Below are positions 16,094 through 24,261 of a stretch of 64,000 nt of DNA, one piece after another. Position 1 is the stretch's first letter. Each line of letters opens with the position of its first letter. The stretch is from Streptomyces sp. Root431. Its GTDB lineage: Bacteria; Actinomycetota; Actinomycetes; Streptomycetales; Streptomycetaceae. Both the position numbers and the translations under genes were made by a program. The stretch covers positions 184,240 to 248,239 of the forward strand of contig NZ_LMEI01000011.1 in assembly GCF_001426585.1 (NCBI RefSeq), in the 5' to 3' direction. The notes below the pieces were generated by a model. It was not told the origin of the DNA, did not search any database, and worked only from the letters and a program-made list of their open reading frames with translations.

Positions 16094-16663
16094 GGTTCCT
16101 CTCCTGTCGTGTCTGGCGCGGCGGGTACGTGACCTCGGGGGACGAGTGCTGCACCCGCCGCTGACAACAACACTAGGGATCGCGAGGCTCCCGGACGTCA
16201 TGCCCGCGTACCTACTTCCGGGCCTCCCGGAGGATGAGGACCGGTCGTGCGGAGTACTCCCCTGGGTGGAGACGGGTGTCCGGAACTGGGGGTCTTCCCG
16301 GAGGGGTCGGCCCGACGGGAGTCCGAACGGGAGTCCGAGGAGGCTGCCGGACCGAGGCCCTTCCGGCGGCGCCGGCGGGTGCCGGGCAGGTCACCGGGCG
16401 TGACATCGCTCACTTCGCCGGATCTTCCGCCCGCCCCTGGCCCCCGGAGCCCGGACAGCCGCCCTTCGGGGTCTGCGGGGCCCTTCTCGACCCTCCGTCA
16501 AGTGGTCTGTGTTGACGGGTGGTTGGGGCACTACCGGGTTCGCGCGCCTTCTTCCCTTCCCCCTCAGCACTGACAATCGATCCCGCTGCGAGGGCGCGGC
16601 CTATGAGCGCGTTCGGGCGCCACTACGTAAGCTGTGCCACGTCGAACGGACGAGGGGACGGAC
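16094..16663. other. 570-base intergenic region
   Basis: It lies between the small membrane-protein gene and the kinase gene, divergent on both sides. It holds a repeated CGGGAGTCCGA separated by one base (near 16315-16340) and a TTGACG at about 16513 that could be a -35 element. Several short open frames lack ribosome sites and coding character. I find no convincing gene. Confidence 0.5.
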
Positions 16664-17848
16664 ATGGCGATGATGCGGCTCCGGCGCGAGGATCCGCGGA
16701 TCGTCGGGTCGTTCCGGCTCCACCGCAGGCTGGGGGCCGGCGGGATGGGGGTCGTGTACCTCGGGTCCGACCGGCGCGGTCAGCGCGTGGCGCTCAAGGT
16801 GATCCGGCCGGACCTGGCCGAGGACCAGGAGTTCCGGTCGCGCTTCGCCCGCGAGGTGTCCGCCGCCCGGCGGATCCGCGGCGGCTGCACGGCCCGGCTC
16901 GTCGCCGCCGACCTGGAGGCCGAGCGCCCCTGGTTCGCCACGCAGTACGTCCCCGGCCCCTCCCTGCACGACCGGGTCGCCGAGGAAGGCGGGCTCCGCG
17001 CCGCCGACGTGGCCTCGATCGGGGCCGCGCTCTCGGAAGGTCTGGTCGCCGTCCACGAGGCCGGGGTCGTCCACCGCGACCTGAAGCCCTCGAACATCCT
17101 GCTCTCCCCCAAGGGCCCCCGGATCATCGACTTCGGGATCGCCTGGGCCACCGGCGCCAGCACCCTCACCCACGTCGGCACGGCCGTGGGATCGCCCGGC
17201 TTCCTCGCCCCCGAGCAGGTGCGCGGCGCGGCCGTCACACCCGCCACGGACGTGTTCTCGCTCGGCGCCACCCTCGCGTACGCCGCCATGGCCGACTCCC
17301 CCTTCGGGCACGGGAGTTCCGAGGTCATGCTCTACCGGGTCGTCCACGAGGAACCCCAGCTCCACGGAGTCCCCGACGCCCTGGCACCGCTGATCCGGGC
17401 CTGTCTGGCGAAGGACCCGGAAGAGCGTCCCAGCACCCTCCAGCTGTCCATGCGGCTCAAGGAGATCGCCGCGCGCGAGGCACAGGGCCTGCCCGTCTCG
17501 CGTCCGCCCGTCCAGCGCGAGCGGGCCGAGGAGCGGAACACCATCCGCCCCACCGAGCGGTACACCGAGCGCGACACCCGCGACCACGGCCCCGAGCGGG
17601 ACACGGAGCGCGGGCAGCGGGGGCAGGCGCGGGGCGCGGCGCCCGCCTCACGGCCTTCGGCCGGGCCCCGGACCGGCGGGTCGCGAGCACCCCAGTCCCG
17701 TCCCGGCACCCGGCCGGGCGTCCGCTCGACGTCTACGGGCCGCCGTCCCGCCAACCCCCGTCTGCTGCGGCAGCGGCTCTTCGTCTTCGTCGTCGTGACG
17801 CTGGTCGTGGCCCTCGGCATCGCCGCCGCGCAGGCCTTGCAGGGGTAG
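16664..17848 (+). CDS. Hanks-type Ser/Thr protein kinase with C-terminal anchor
   Basis: This 394-residue kinase phosphorylates protein Ser/Thr. Its kinase domain (about 10-275) has the glycine loop LGAGGMGVVYLG, VAIK-type lysine (VALKVIRPD), catalytic loop VVHRDLKPSNIL, DFG (IIDFGIAW) and the GSPGFLAPEQ activation segment, so it should be active. A charged, low-complexity linker follows (ERAEERNTIRPTERYTERDT and on), then one membrane helix (LFVFVVVTLVVALGIAAAQAL) almost at the C-terminus. There is no extracellular sensor domain, unlike PknB. The ATG at 16664 follows GAGGGGACGGAC. The terminator at 17869 isolates it from trmH. I recall a kinase gene at the same place in S. coelicolor. Confidence 0.93.
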   Translation: MAMMRLRREDPRIVGSFRLHRRLGAGGMGVVYLGSDRRGQRVALKVIRPDLAEDQEFRSRFAREVSAARRIRGGCTARLVAADLEAERPWFATQYVPGPSLHDRVAEEGGLRAADVASIGAALSEGLVAVHEAGVVHRDLKPSNILLSPKGPRIIDFGIAWATGASTLTHVGTAVGSPGFLAPEQVRGAAVTPATDVFSLGATLAYAAMADSPFGHGSSEVMLYRVVHEEPQLHGVPDALAPLIRACLAKDPEERPSTLQLSMRLKEIAAREAQGLPVSRPPVQRERAEERNTIRPTERYTERDTRDHGPERDTERGQRGQARGAAPASRPSAGPRTGGSRAPQSRPGTRPGVRSTSTGRRPANPRLLRQRLFVFVVVTLVVALGIAAAQALQG

Positions 17849-17868
17849 ATCCTTCCCTGAAACGCCCG

Positions 17869-17907
17869 CAAGCCGACCGGAAGGCTTCGGGGCCCTCGGT
17901 CGGCTTG
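17869..17907. terminator. Bidirectional hairpin between kinase and trmH
   Basis: CAAGCCGACCG and CGGTCGGCTTG form an 11-bp stem around a 17-base loop between two convergent genes. Confidence 0.75.
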
Positions 17908-17938
17908 TCGTGGTCGGCTCTGTGGTGGTCGGCTTCCC

Positions 17939-18757
17939 TCAGGACTCCGGGCGGCCCGTCGCCACCGCGTAGAACGCCACCGCCGCCGCCGCGCCCACAT
18001 TGAGCGAGTCGACGCCGTGCGCCATCGGGATCCGGACCCATTCGTCGGCCGCGCGCAGCGCCTGCGTCGACAGGCCGTCGCCCTCCGCGCCGAGCATCAG
18101 CGCCACCCGCTCCAGCCGGTGCGGGGCCGCCTCGTCGATCGACGTCGCCTTCTCCGCCGGGGTCAGCGCGAGAATCTTGAAGCCCGCTTCCCGTACCGCC
18201 TCCAGGCCACGCGGCCAGGCCTCCAGGCGTGCGTACGGGACGGAGAAGACCGCGCCCATCGACACCTTCACGGAGCGTCGGTAGAGCGGGTCCGCGCAGT
18301 CCGGCGAGAGCAGGACCGCGTCCATGCCCAGGGCCGCCGCACTGCGGAAGATGGCCCCGATGTTGGTGTGGTCGTTCACCGACTCCATGATCACCACCCG
18401 GCGGGCGCCGGCCAGCAGCTCCGTCGCGTCCGGCAGCGGCTTGCGCTGCATGGAAGCGAGGGCGCCCCGGTGCACGTGGTACCCCGTGACGCGCTCGGCG
18501 AGGTCCGGCTGGACCGCGTACACCGGCGCCGGGACCTCGTCGATGACGTCGCGCATGACATCGACCCACTTGGCCGAGAGCAGCATCGACCGCATCTCGT
18601 ACCCGGCCTGCCTGGCACGGCGGATGACCTTCTCGCCCTCCGCGATGAACAGGCCCTCCGCGGGCTCGCGTCTGCGCCGGAGCTCGACGTCGGTCAGGCC
18701 GGTGTAGTCGCGCAGGCGCGGGTCGTCGGGGTCGTCGATCGTGATGAGTTCGGCCAC
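17939..18757 (-). CDS. TrmH/SpoU family RNA 2'-O-methyltransferase
   Basis: This 272-residue SPOUT methyltransferase transfers methyl from S-adenosylmethionine to a ribose in tRNA or rRNA. The N-terminal substrate-binding domain covers about 1-95. The trefoil-knot domain shows motif 1 NDHTNIGAIFRSAAALGMDAVLL, motif 2 LMLGAEGDGLS and motif 3 VRIPMAHGVDSLNVGAAAAVAFY. The target base is not predictable; rRNA is common in this subfamily. The start is GTG at 18757 (MAELITIDDPDD). It lies 87 bases downstream of cysG in the same direction, so part of its expression may come from the cysG promoter. Confidence 0.92.
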   Translation of the reverse strand: MAELITIDDPDDPRLRDYTGLTDVELRRRREPAEGLFIAEGEKVIRRARQAGYEMRSMLLSAKWVDVMRDVIDEVPAPVYAVQPDLAERVTGYHVHRGALASMQRKPLPDATELLAGARRVVIMESVNDHTNIGAIFRSAAALGMDAVLLSPDCADPLYRRSVKVSMGAVFSVPYARLEAWPRGLEAVREAGFKILALTPAEKATSIDEAAPHRLERVALMLGAEGDGLSTQALRAADEWVRIPMAHGVDSLNVGAAAAVAFYAVATGRPES

Positions 18758-18844
18758 GGGGTGATACTGCCTTGTCCGGGGTGTGGTGCCAATGTGTGCG
18801 ACGGTGTGCGACCGGGTTCGGTTACCTCTCGGTACCCGACCGGG

Positions 18845-20086
18845 TCACTTCACCAGCTTGTCGGGGCCCTCGGTGACGACGTCCCCGATGACGATGACGG
18901 CCGGCGGGCGGACCTCCTCCGCCTTGACGGTCTCCGCGACCGTCGCGAGCGTGGCGTCCACCCGGCGCTGCGTCGCCGTGGTGCCCTCCTGGACCAGGGC
19001 CAGGGGGGTCTCCGGGCTCTTGCCGTGGGCGATGAGCGCCTCGGCGATCTTCCCGATCTTGTCGACGCCCATGAGGATGACCAGGGTGCCCGTCAGCTTC
19101 GCCAGCGACGCCCAGTCGACGAGCGAGCGCGGGTCGTCGGGAGCGACGTGCCCGCTCACCACCGTGAACTCGTGGGCCACTCCGCGGTGCGTGACCGGGA
19201 TGCCGGCCGCGCCCGGGACCGAGATCGAGCTGGAGATGCCCGGGACCACCGTGCAGGCGATGCCCTCGACGGCGAGCGCCTGGGCCTCCTCCATGCCGCG
19301 GCCGAAGACGAACGGGTCGCCGCCCTTGAGACGGACCACCGACTTGCCGGCCTTCGCGTGCTCGATCAGCGCGTTGTTGATGGCCTCCTGGGCCATGAAC
19401 CGGCCGTACGGGATCTTCGCCGCGTCGATCACCTCGACGTGCGGGGGCAGTTCGTCGAGCAGGTCGCGGGGGCCCAGCCGGTCCGCGATCACCACGTCCG
19501 CCTCGGCGAGCAGCCGGCGGCCGCGGACCGTGATCAGGTCCGGGTCGCCCGGGCCGCCGCCGACCAGGGCGACGAACGGCGTACGGGAGCGGTGCGCGGG
19601 AGCGGCCAGCGAACCGTCGCGGAGGCCCTCGACGATCGCGTCGCGCACGGCGGCGGAGCGGCGGGGGTCGTGGCCCGTGAGCACCGCGACGGTGACGCCC
19701 GCGTCGCGGCCGGTGGCCGGGGTCCAGGCGGTGGCCGCCTCGGCGTCGTCGGAGCGCACGCACCAGGTGCGGGTCCGCTCGGCCTCGGCCGAGGCCGCGG
19801 CGTTGGCGGTCGCGTCGGTGGTGGCCACCAGCGCGTACCAGGTGTCGGCGAGGTCGCCGTCCTCGTACCGCCGCTTCACCCAGGTGATCTCGCCGGCCTC
19901 GGCCATCGCGTCCACGGAGGGGGTCGCGGACGGGGAGATCAGCGTGATCTCGGCGCCGGCGGCGATCAGCGCGGGCAGCCGGCGCTGGGCGACCTGGCCG
20001 CCGCCCAGGACGACGACGCGTCGGCCCGCTAGACGCAGACCGACGGGGTAGGCGGGGTGCGCCGCGTTCTCGGTGTGCTCGGCCAT
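18845..20086 (-). CDS. cysG: Siroheme synthase: uroporphyrinogen-III C-methyltransferase with precorrin-2 dehydrogenase domain
   Basis: This 413-residue protein has two domains. The N-terminal CysG-N/Met8-like dehydrogenase (about 12-155) shows VVVLGGGQVAQRRLPALIAAGAEITLISPS for NAD. The C-terminal SUMT methyltransferase (about 165-405) shows VALVGGGPGDPDLITVRGRRLL, the GDP motif KGGDPFVFGRG and PGISSSISVP. It makes precorrin-2 and sirohydrochlorin for siroheme (sulphite and nitrite reductase) and feeds the cobalamin path. It lacks the long central segment of the E. coli protein, so the chelatase may be separate. The start ATG at 20086 (MAEHTENAAHP) has GAGGAG upstream. An inverted repeat, CGTCAC-TGT-GTGACG, sits at the likely promoter. 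Confidence 0.93.
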   Translation of the reverse strand: MAEHTENAAHPAYPVGLRLAGRRVVVLGGGQVAQRRLPALIAAGAEITLISPSATPSVDAMAEAGEITWVKRRYEDGDLADTWYALVATTDATANAAASAEAERTRTWCVRSDDAEAATAWTPATGRDAGVTVAVLTGHDPRRSAAVRDAIVEGLRDGSLAAPAHRSRTPFVALVGGGPGDPDLITVRGRRLLAEADVVIADRLGPRDLLDELPPHVEVIDAAKIPYGRFMAQEAINNALIEHAKAGKSVVRLKGGDPFVFGRGMEEAQALAVEGIACTVVPGISSSISVPGAAGIPVTHRGVAHEFTVVSGHVAPDDPRSLVDWASLAKLTGTLVILMGVDKIGKIAEALIAHGKSPETPLALVQEGTTATQRRVDATLATVAETVKAEEVRPPAVIVIGDVVTEGPDKLVK

Positions 20087-20184
20087 GGGTGGGCGGCTCC
20101 TCGGAGACTGTGAGGGTGCGGGGCCGCTGCTGCGGTGAAGCGGCTGGTGGGGCTCGTGTGGCCACGATATCGGGGGTGCGCGGG

Positions 20185-20199
20185 CGTCACTGTGTGACG
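20185..20199 (-). promoter_or_regulatory. Operator-like inverted repeat upstream of cysG
   Basis: CGTCAC-TGT-GTGACG is a perfect palindrome about 100 bases before the cysG start. Just downstream in the cysG direction is a TATCGT that could be a -10, so the palindrome would overlap the -35 region. The regulator is unknown. Confidence 0.4.
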
Positions 20200-20205
20200 G
20201 ATCTC

Positions 20206-20389
20206 CCGGTGGTGCGTCCGTGCGTGGGGGACGCTCCGGGAGCGCGTTCGGGACTGCATGTTTTACGGCGCCTGCGGGTCCTGGAAAGGGAACCCGGCTG
20301 CACGCGCCACAAAACACGCTCTACGTCCCGAACACGCTCCCTGCGCGTCCCCCACTCCCCTGCGTGGGTGGGAGACGCGCCGGTGGTGC
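20206..20389. repeat. Long imperfect palindrome flanked by a 10-bp direct repeat
   Basis: The arms at 20224-20254 and 20325-20355 are 31 bases each and match at 28 positions as inverted repeats. Pairing continues inward with gaps (ATGTTTT, GGCGC, GGGT blocks), so nearly the whole 130 bases can fold into one hairpin. CCGGTGGTGC occurs in the same orientation at 20206-20215 and 20380-20389, directly bracketing the palindrome, as a target duplication would. The right copy touches the stop codon of bluB-cobT. It may be a MITE-like insertion or an elaborate terminator/processing structure. Confidence 0.75.
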
Positions 20390-23300
20390 TACTTCTCGGT
20401 GACTCCCGCCGAGTCGAACGTGGCCACCTCGTGCATCGCGCGGGCCGCGCTCTGCACCAGGGGGAGCGCCAGGAGGGCACCCGTGCCCTCGCCGAGGCGG
20501 AGGTCCAGGTCGACCAGGGGGCGCAGGCCCAGCTTGTTCAGGGCCGCCACGTGGCCCGGCTCCGCGCTGCGGTGGCCGGCGATGCACGCCGCGAGCGACT
20601 CCGGGGCGATCGCGCGGGCCACGAGGGCCGCCGCGCCGGTGGAGACGCCGTCGAGGATGACCGGGGTACGGAGCGAGGCCGCGCCCAGGATCAGGCCCAC
20701 GAGGGCCGCGTGCTCCAAGCCGCCGATCGCCGACAGGACGCCGATCGGGTCCGCCGCGTCAGGCTTGTGCAGGTCGAGGGCCCGGCGGACCACGTCCACC
20801 TTGCGGGCGTGCGTCTCGTCGTTGATGCCGGTGCCGCGGCCCGTGACCTCGGCGGCGTCGACCCCGGTGTAGACCGAGATGAGCGCCGCGGACGCGGTGG
20901 TGTTCGCGATGCCCATCTCGCCGGTGAGGATCGCCTTGTTGCCCGCGGCCACGAGGTCGCGGGCCGTTTCGATGCCCACCTCGATCGCGGCCAGGACCTC
21001 TTCGCGGGTCATCGCGAGACCCGTGGTGAAGTCGCCCGTGCCCGGACGGACCTTGCGGGGCAGGAGACCCGGGGTCGCCGGGAGCTCCGACGCCACGCCC
21101 ACGTCGATGACGCAGACCTCTGCGCCGACCTGGTTGGCGAAGGCGTTGCAGACCGCTCCCCCACCGAGGAAGTTGGCCACCATCTGGCCCGTGACCTCCT
21201 GCGGCCACGGCGTGACGCCCTGGGCGTGGACGCCGTGGTCGCCCGCGAAGATCGCCACGGCCGCCGGCTCCGGGATCGGGGGCGGGCACACGCGGGAGAG
21301 TCCCGAGAGCTGCGCGGAGATGATCTCCAGCATCCCCAGGGCGCCCGCGGGCTTGGTCATCCGCTTCTGGCGCTCCCACGCCTCGCCGAGCGCCTTGGCG
21401 TCCAGCGGGCGGATGTTGGCGATGGTCTCCTGGAGCAGGTCGTGCGGCTCCTCGCCGGGCAGCGCGCGGCGGCCGTACGTCTCCTCGTGGACGACCCAGG
21501 CCAGCGGGCGGCGCTTCGACCAGCCCGCCTGCATCAGCTCGGGCTCCTCGGGGAACTCGTCGACGTATCCCACGCAGAGGTACGCGACCACTTCGAGGTG
21601 CTCGGGCAGGCCGAGCGTACGGACCATCTCGCGCTCGTCGAAGAAGCTGACCCAGCCGACGCCGAGGCCTTCGGCGCGGGCGGCGAGCCAGAGGTTCTCG
21701 ACGGCGAGCGCGGAGGAGTACGGGGCCATCTGCGGCTGCGTGTAGCGGCCGAGGGTGTGGCGGCCGCCCCGGGTGGGGTCGGCGGTCACGACGATGTTCA
21801 CCGGGGTGTCGAGGATCGCCTCGATCTTCAGTTCCTTGAACTGCTTCGCCCGGGCCTTCGGCAGCGACTTGGCGTAGGCGTCGCGCTGCCGCTGGGCCAG
21901 CTCGTGCATCGTCTGCCGGGTCTCGGCGGAGCGGATGACCACGAAGTCCCAGGGCTGCGAGTGGCCGACGCTGGGGGCCGTGTGGGCGGCCTCCAGGACG
22001 CGGAGCAGCACCTCGTGCGGGATCGGGTCGCTGCGGAAGCCGTTGCGGATGTCCCGGCGTTCGCGCATCACGCGGAGGACGGCCTCGCGTTCGGCGTCGG
22101 CGTAGCCGGGTGCCGGTGCGTCCGAGGCGGAGACGTCGGAGGCGGTGACGTCGGCAGCCGTGACGTCGGCTGCGGTGAGGTCAGAGGCCGTGGCGTCGGC
22201 GGCCGTGGCGTCGGCGGCGGTGACGTCGGCGGCCTGGATTTCGGGGGTGGAGGCGTCCGTGGGCGTCTCGGCGTCGGGGGTCGGGGCGTCGAGAGTGGGG
22301 ATGTCGGACGCCACCTGGGCTTCGGGGGACGTCTCGACTTCGGGGGTCGGGATGTCCGTGGGCGCCTCGACGTCGGGGGTGGGGATGTCGGACTCCGCCT
22401 CCACGGCGGGTGCCTGGGGCTCCTCATCCGTCGTGGTGAGCTCTTCGGCTGCCGGGAGTTCGTCGGCTTCCACCAGCTCCGCGGCGTCCACGAAGCCCTC
22501 GGGGTCCGTCTCCGGCTGGGGTTCCGGGGCTGCCGTCTCTGCGGCCTGCGCCGGCTCCTCCGCCTCGACGACGGCCTCGACGACCGGCTCGGCCTGCGCC
22601 TCCACCGTCTCGGTCGGCTCGGCCACCAGGACGGGCTGCTCCAGCGGTTCCGGCGTCACGGCTTCGGCCGCCGCCTCCACCGGGATCTCTGCCTCTGCCT
22701 GGACCTCTGCCTCCGGCTCCGGGGCCTGCTCGGGCTGGGGCTCGGGGGTGGCCTCCGCGACGATGTGGGGCTCCGCCGGAGCCTCGGGCTCGACGACCGG
22801 CTCCGGCTGGGCCTCCGGCTCGGGTACGAGCACGGGGGCCTCCGCGGCCGGCTCCGCCTCGCGCGGGGCGGGCACGGTGGCCTGCGGCTCGGCGAGGTCC
22901 GGGGCCGCCGCCACGGACTCGGCCGGCTCCTCCGGCAGTTCGGGAGCGACGGGTACGGGAACCTCGGCCGGCTCCTCGGTCTCGGCGACCGGGGTCGGGG
23001 CCAGGTGCGGGGCCGTCGGGACGGAGCCCTCGACCTGGACGAACTGTCCGGTCTGCGGGACGACCGTTTCTGCGGGGAGCACCGGCTGGGGTGCCAGGGC
23101 CTCCTGCGGCTGCGCGGCCCACGGCTCGGCGCCCTGCGGCGCGAGCTGCTGGTCCTGCGGGATGTCGAAGTACTCGGGGCCCGTCGTGGGGGGTCCCGGG
23201 TTCCGTACGGGCATCGGCGCCGGTCCGGTGGCCACGACCGGCGTGGGCTGCGGGGCCGGGGCGGGCACGGCGGCCGGGCCGCGGTCCGCGAGCGAGAGGA

Positions 23301-23955
23301 CGACGCCACCGGTGGCGTCGGGCACGGGCGGGCCCATGTGCAGCGGGCGGCGGGCGGGCGGCGGGGTCGGAGCCCCGGCCGGCGGCGGGACGCGGACGCC
23401 GCCGAGGTCGACCGAACCGGAGTCGCGGCCCGCGGCCTCGTGGGCGCCGGTGTCGAGGATGCCGGGCTCGTAGCCGTGGTCGGCGACGACGGGCTCCTGC
23501 GCGGCGACGGGGATGCCGTGCGCCGGGGTGCCCTGCACGGGAGTGCCGTGCGCCGGGGTGCCGTGGACCGGCGTCCCGTGCGCCGGCGTTCCGGCGACCG
23601 GTGCCTGCGGCGGGGTCTGGCCCTGGGGAGCGGTCAGTACGTCCGCGAGGACGAAGGATTCCGGGAGCGGGTCGGTGAGCGGGTCGCCCATCGGCGCCGG
23701 AGGCTGCACGCCCTGGTGCGGGACCACCGGCGGCACCTGCGGGGCCGGTACGGCGACCGGCGGCGCGGGCGCGACGCCCGGCGGGTGCTCGCTCCAGGCG
23801 CCCTGGGCGCCCGGCATGAGCAGGATCTCGTCGTCCTCGGCGTGCTCGGAGGGGTCCAGGAAGGTGTACGCGCCCGGTGCGGGGATGCCCGGCTGCTCGA
23901 CCATGCCTGCGTTCTCCGGCAGTCCCTCGCCCGAGACCTGGCCGGTGTCCGTCAT
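20389..23955 (-). CDS. cobT: BluB-CobT fusion: DMB synthase plus nicotinate-nucleotide--DMB phosphoribosyltransferase
   Basis: This 1188-residue protein makes and activates the lower ligand of cobalamin. Residues 1 to about 615 are Pro/Ala/Glu/Val-rich, low complexity and probably disordered, with Thr-Pro-His-Gly and Ala-Asp-Thr-type repeats. Residues about 618-845 form a flavin nitroreductase-fold BluB domain (RRDIRNGFRSDPIPHEVLLR, PSVGHSQPWDFVVIRS, GVGWVSFFDEREMV) that converts FMNH2 to 5,6-dimethylbenzimidazole. Residues about 840-1188 are CobT, with ILTGEMGIANTTASA supplying the catalytic Glu and GRGTGINDET near the active site. The ATG at 23955 follows GAGGGGTACGC. It lies downstream of cobL. 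The long N-terminus contains tandem DNA repeats and likely varies between strains. Confidence 0.93.
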   Translation of the reverse strand: MTDTGQVSGEGLPENAGMVEQPGIPAPGAYTFLDPSEHAEDDEILLMPGAQGAWSEHPPGVAPAPPVAVPAPQVPPVVPHQGVQPPAPMGDPLTDPLPESFVLADVLTAPQGQTPPQAPVAGTPAHGTPVHGTPAHGTPVQGTPAHGIPVAAQEPVVADHGYEPGILDTGAHEAAGRDSGSVDLGGVRVPPPAGAPTPPPARRPLHMGPPVPDATGGVVLSLADRGPAAVPAPAPQPTPVVATGPAPMPVRNPGPPTTGPEYFDIPQDQQLAPQGAEPWAAQPQEALAPQPVLPAETVVPQTGQFVQVEGSVPTAPHLAPTPVAETEEPAEVPVPVAPELPEEPAESVAAAPDLAEPQATVPAPREAEPAAEAPVLVPEPEAQPEPVVEPEAPAEPHIVAEATPEPQPEQAPEPEAEVQAEAEIPVEAAAEAVTPEPLEQPVLVAEPTETVEAQAEPVVEAVVEAEEPAQAAETAAPEPQPETDPEGFVDAAELVEADELPAAEELTTTDEEPQAPAVEAESDIPTPDVEAPTDIPTPEVETSPEAQVASDIPTLDAPTPDAETPTDASTPEIQAADVTAADATAADATASDLTAADVTAADVTASDVSASDAPAPGYADAEREAVLRVMRERRDIRNGFRSDPIPHEVLLRVLEAAHTAPSVGHSQPWDFVVIRSAETRQTMHELAQRQRDAYAKSLPKARAKQFKELKIEAILDTPVNIVVTADPTRGGRHTLGRYTQPQMAPYSSALAVENLWLAARAEGLGVGWVSFFDEREMVRTLGLPEHLEVVAYLCVGYVDEFPEEPELMQAGWSKRRPLAWVVHEETYGRRALPGEEPHDLLQETIANIRPLDAKALGEAWERQKRMTKPAGALGMLEIISAQLSGLSRVCPPPIPEPAAVAIFAGDHGVHAQGVTPWPQEVTGQMVANFLGGGAVCNAFANQVGAEVCVIDVGVASELPATPGLLPRKVRPGTGDFTTGLAMTREEVLAAIEVGIETARDLVAAGNKAILTGEMGIANTTASAALISVYTGVDAAEVTGRGTGINDETHARKVDVVRRALDLHKPDAADPIGVLSAIGGLEHAALVGLILGAASLRTPVILDGVSTGAAALVARAIAPESLAACIAGHRSAEPGHVAALNKLGLRPLVDLDLRLGEGTGALLALPLVQSAARAMHEVATFDSAGVTEK
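22121..22235. repeat. 15-bp tandem repeats in the disordered part of bluB-cobT
   Basis: Imperfect units of the type GTGACGTCGGCGGCC encode repeated (V/A)TAAD segments just before the BluB domain. Confidence 0.8.
23512..23605. repeat. Short tandem repeats in the N-terminal part of bluB-cobT
   Basis: Imperfect 15-bp units of the type GCCGGGGTGCCGTGC encode repeated HGTPA/HGTPV pentapeptides in the low-complexity region. Confidence 0.8.
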
Positions 23956-24261
23956 GCGTACCCCTCGCCCATCGCTTGTACTTCCTTCAGACTGCGCCCG
24001 TCGAGAACAACGAGCGCGCGCGCCGCGCGGCACGAAGGACGCGCGGACACCCACTCATTGTCGCGGCCCTCGGCCGTCGTGGCAGGCAGATCCGCCACGG
24101 CGTGCTGTGGACTGCGCCACGTCGCGCGGTCCCCCCTTTGCTGCGTACCACATCGGCGGTCCGAAAGGGCCGCCGATTTCGAGACATCAAGCGCGAAATG
24201 CCGAACGTCCCGGTGCGGTACAACAATCGGCCAGCCTACCTGCCCCGGCGGGGCGGCCGGG
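23956..24261. other. 306-base region upstream of bluB-cobT
   Basis: It contains the cobL terminator hairpin (24152-24177) and the promoter region of bluB-cobT. A cobalamin riboswitch was looked for, because of the downstream gene, and no B12-box-like segment was found on the minus strand. No coding sequence is supported. Confidence 0.5.
24152..24177. terminator. Hairpin after cobL
   Basis: An 11-bp stem (ATCGGCGGTCC with GGGCCGCCGAT, one T-G pair) closes a 4-base loop 85 bases beyond the cobL stop, reading leftward. Confidence 0.65.

Noticed and set aside
16198..16573. Short open frames upstream of the kinase gene
   Set aside because: None has a ribosome site, start and coding character together; they lie in overlapping frames on both strands.
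22121..23605. CRISPR-like repeats
   Set aside because: The repeats are short, imperfect, contiguous and inside a coding frame; there are no unique spacers and no cas genes.
23956..24261. Possible cobalamin riboswitch before bluB-cobT
   Set aside because: No B12-box-like segment on the minus strand; a terminator hairpin explains the visible structure.
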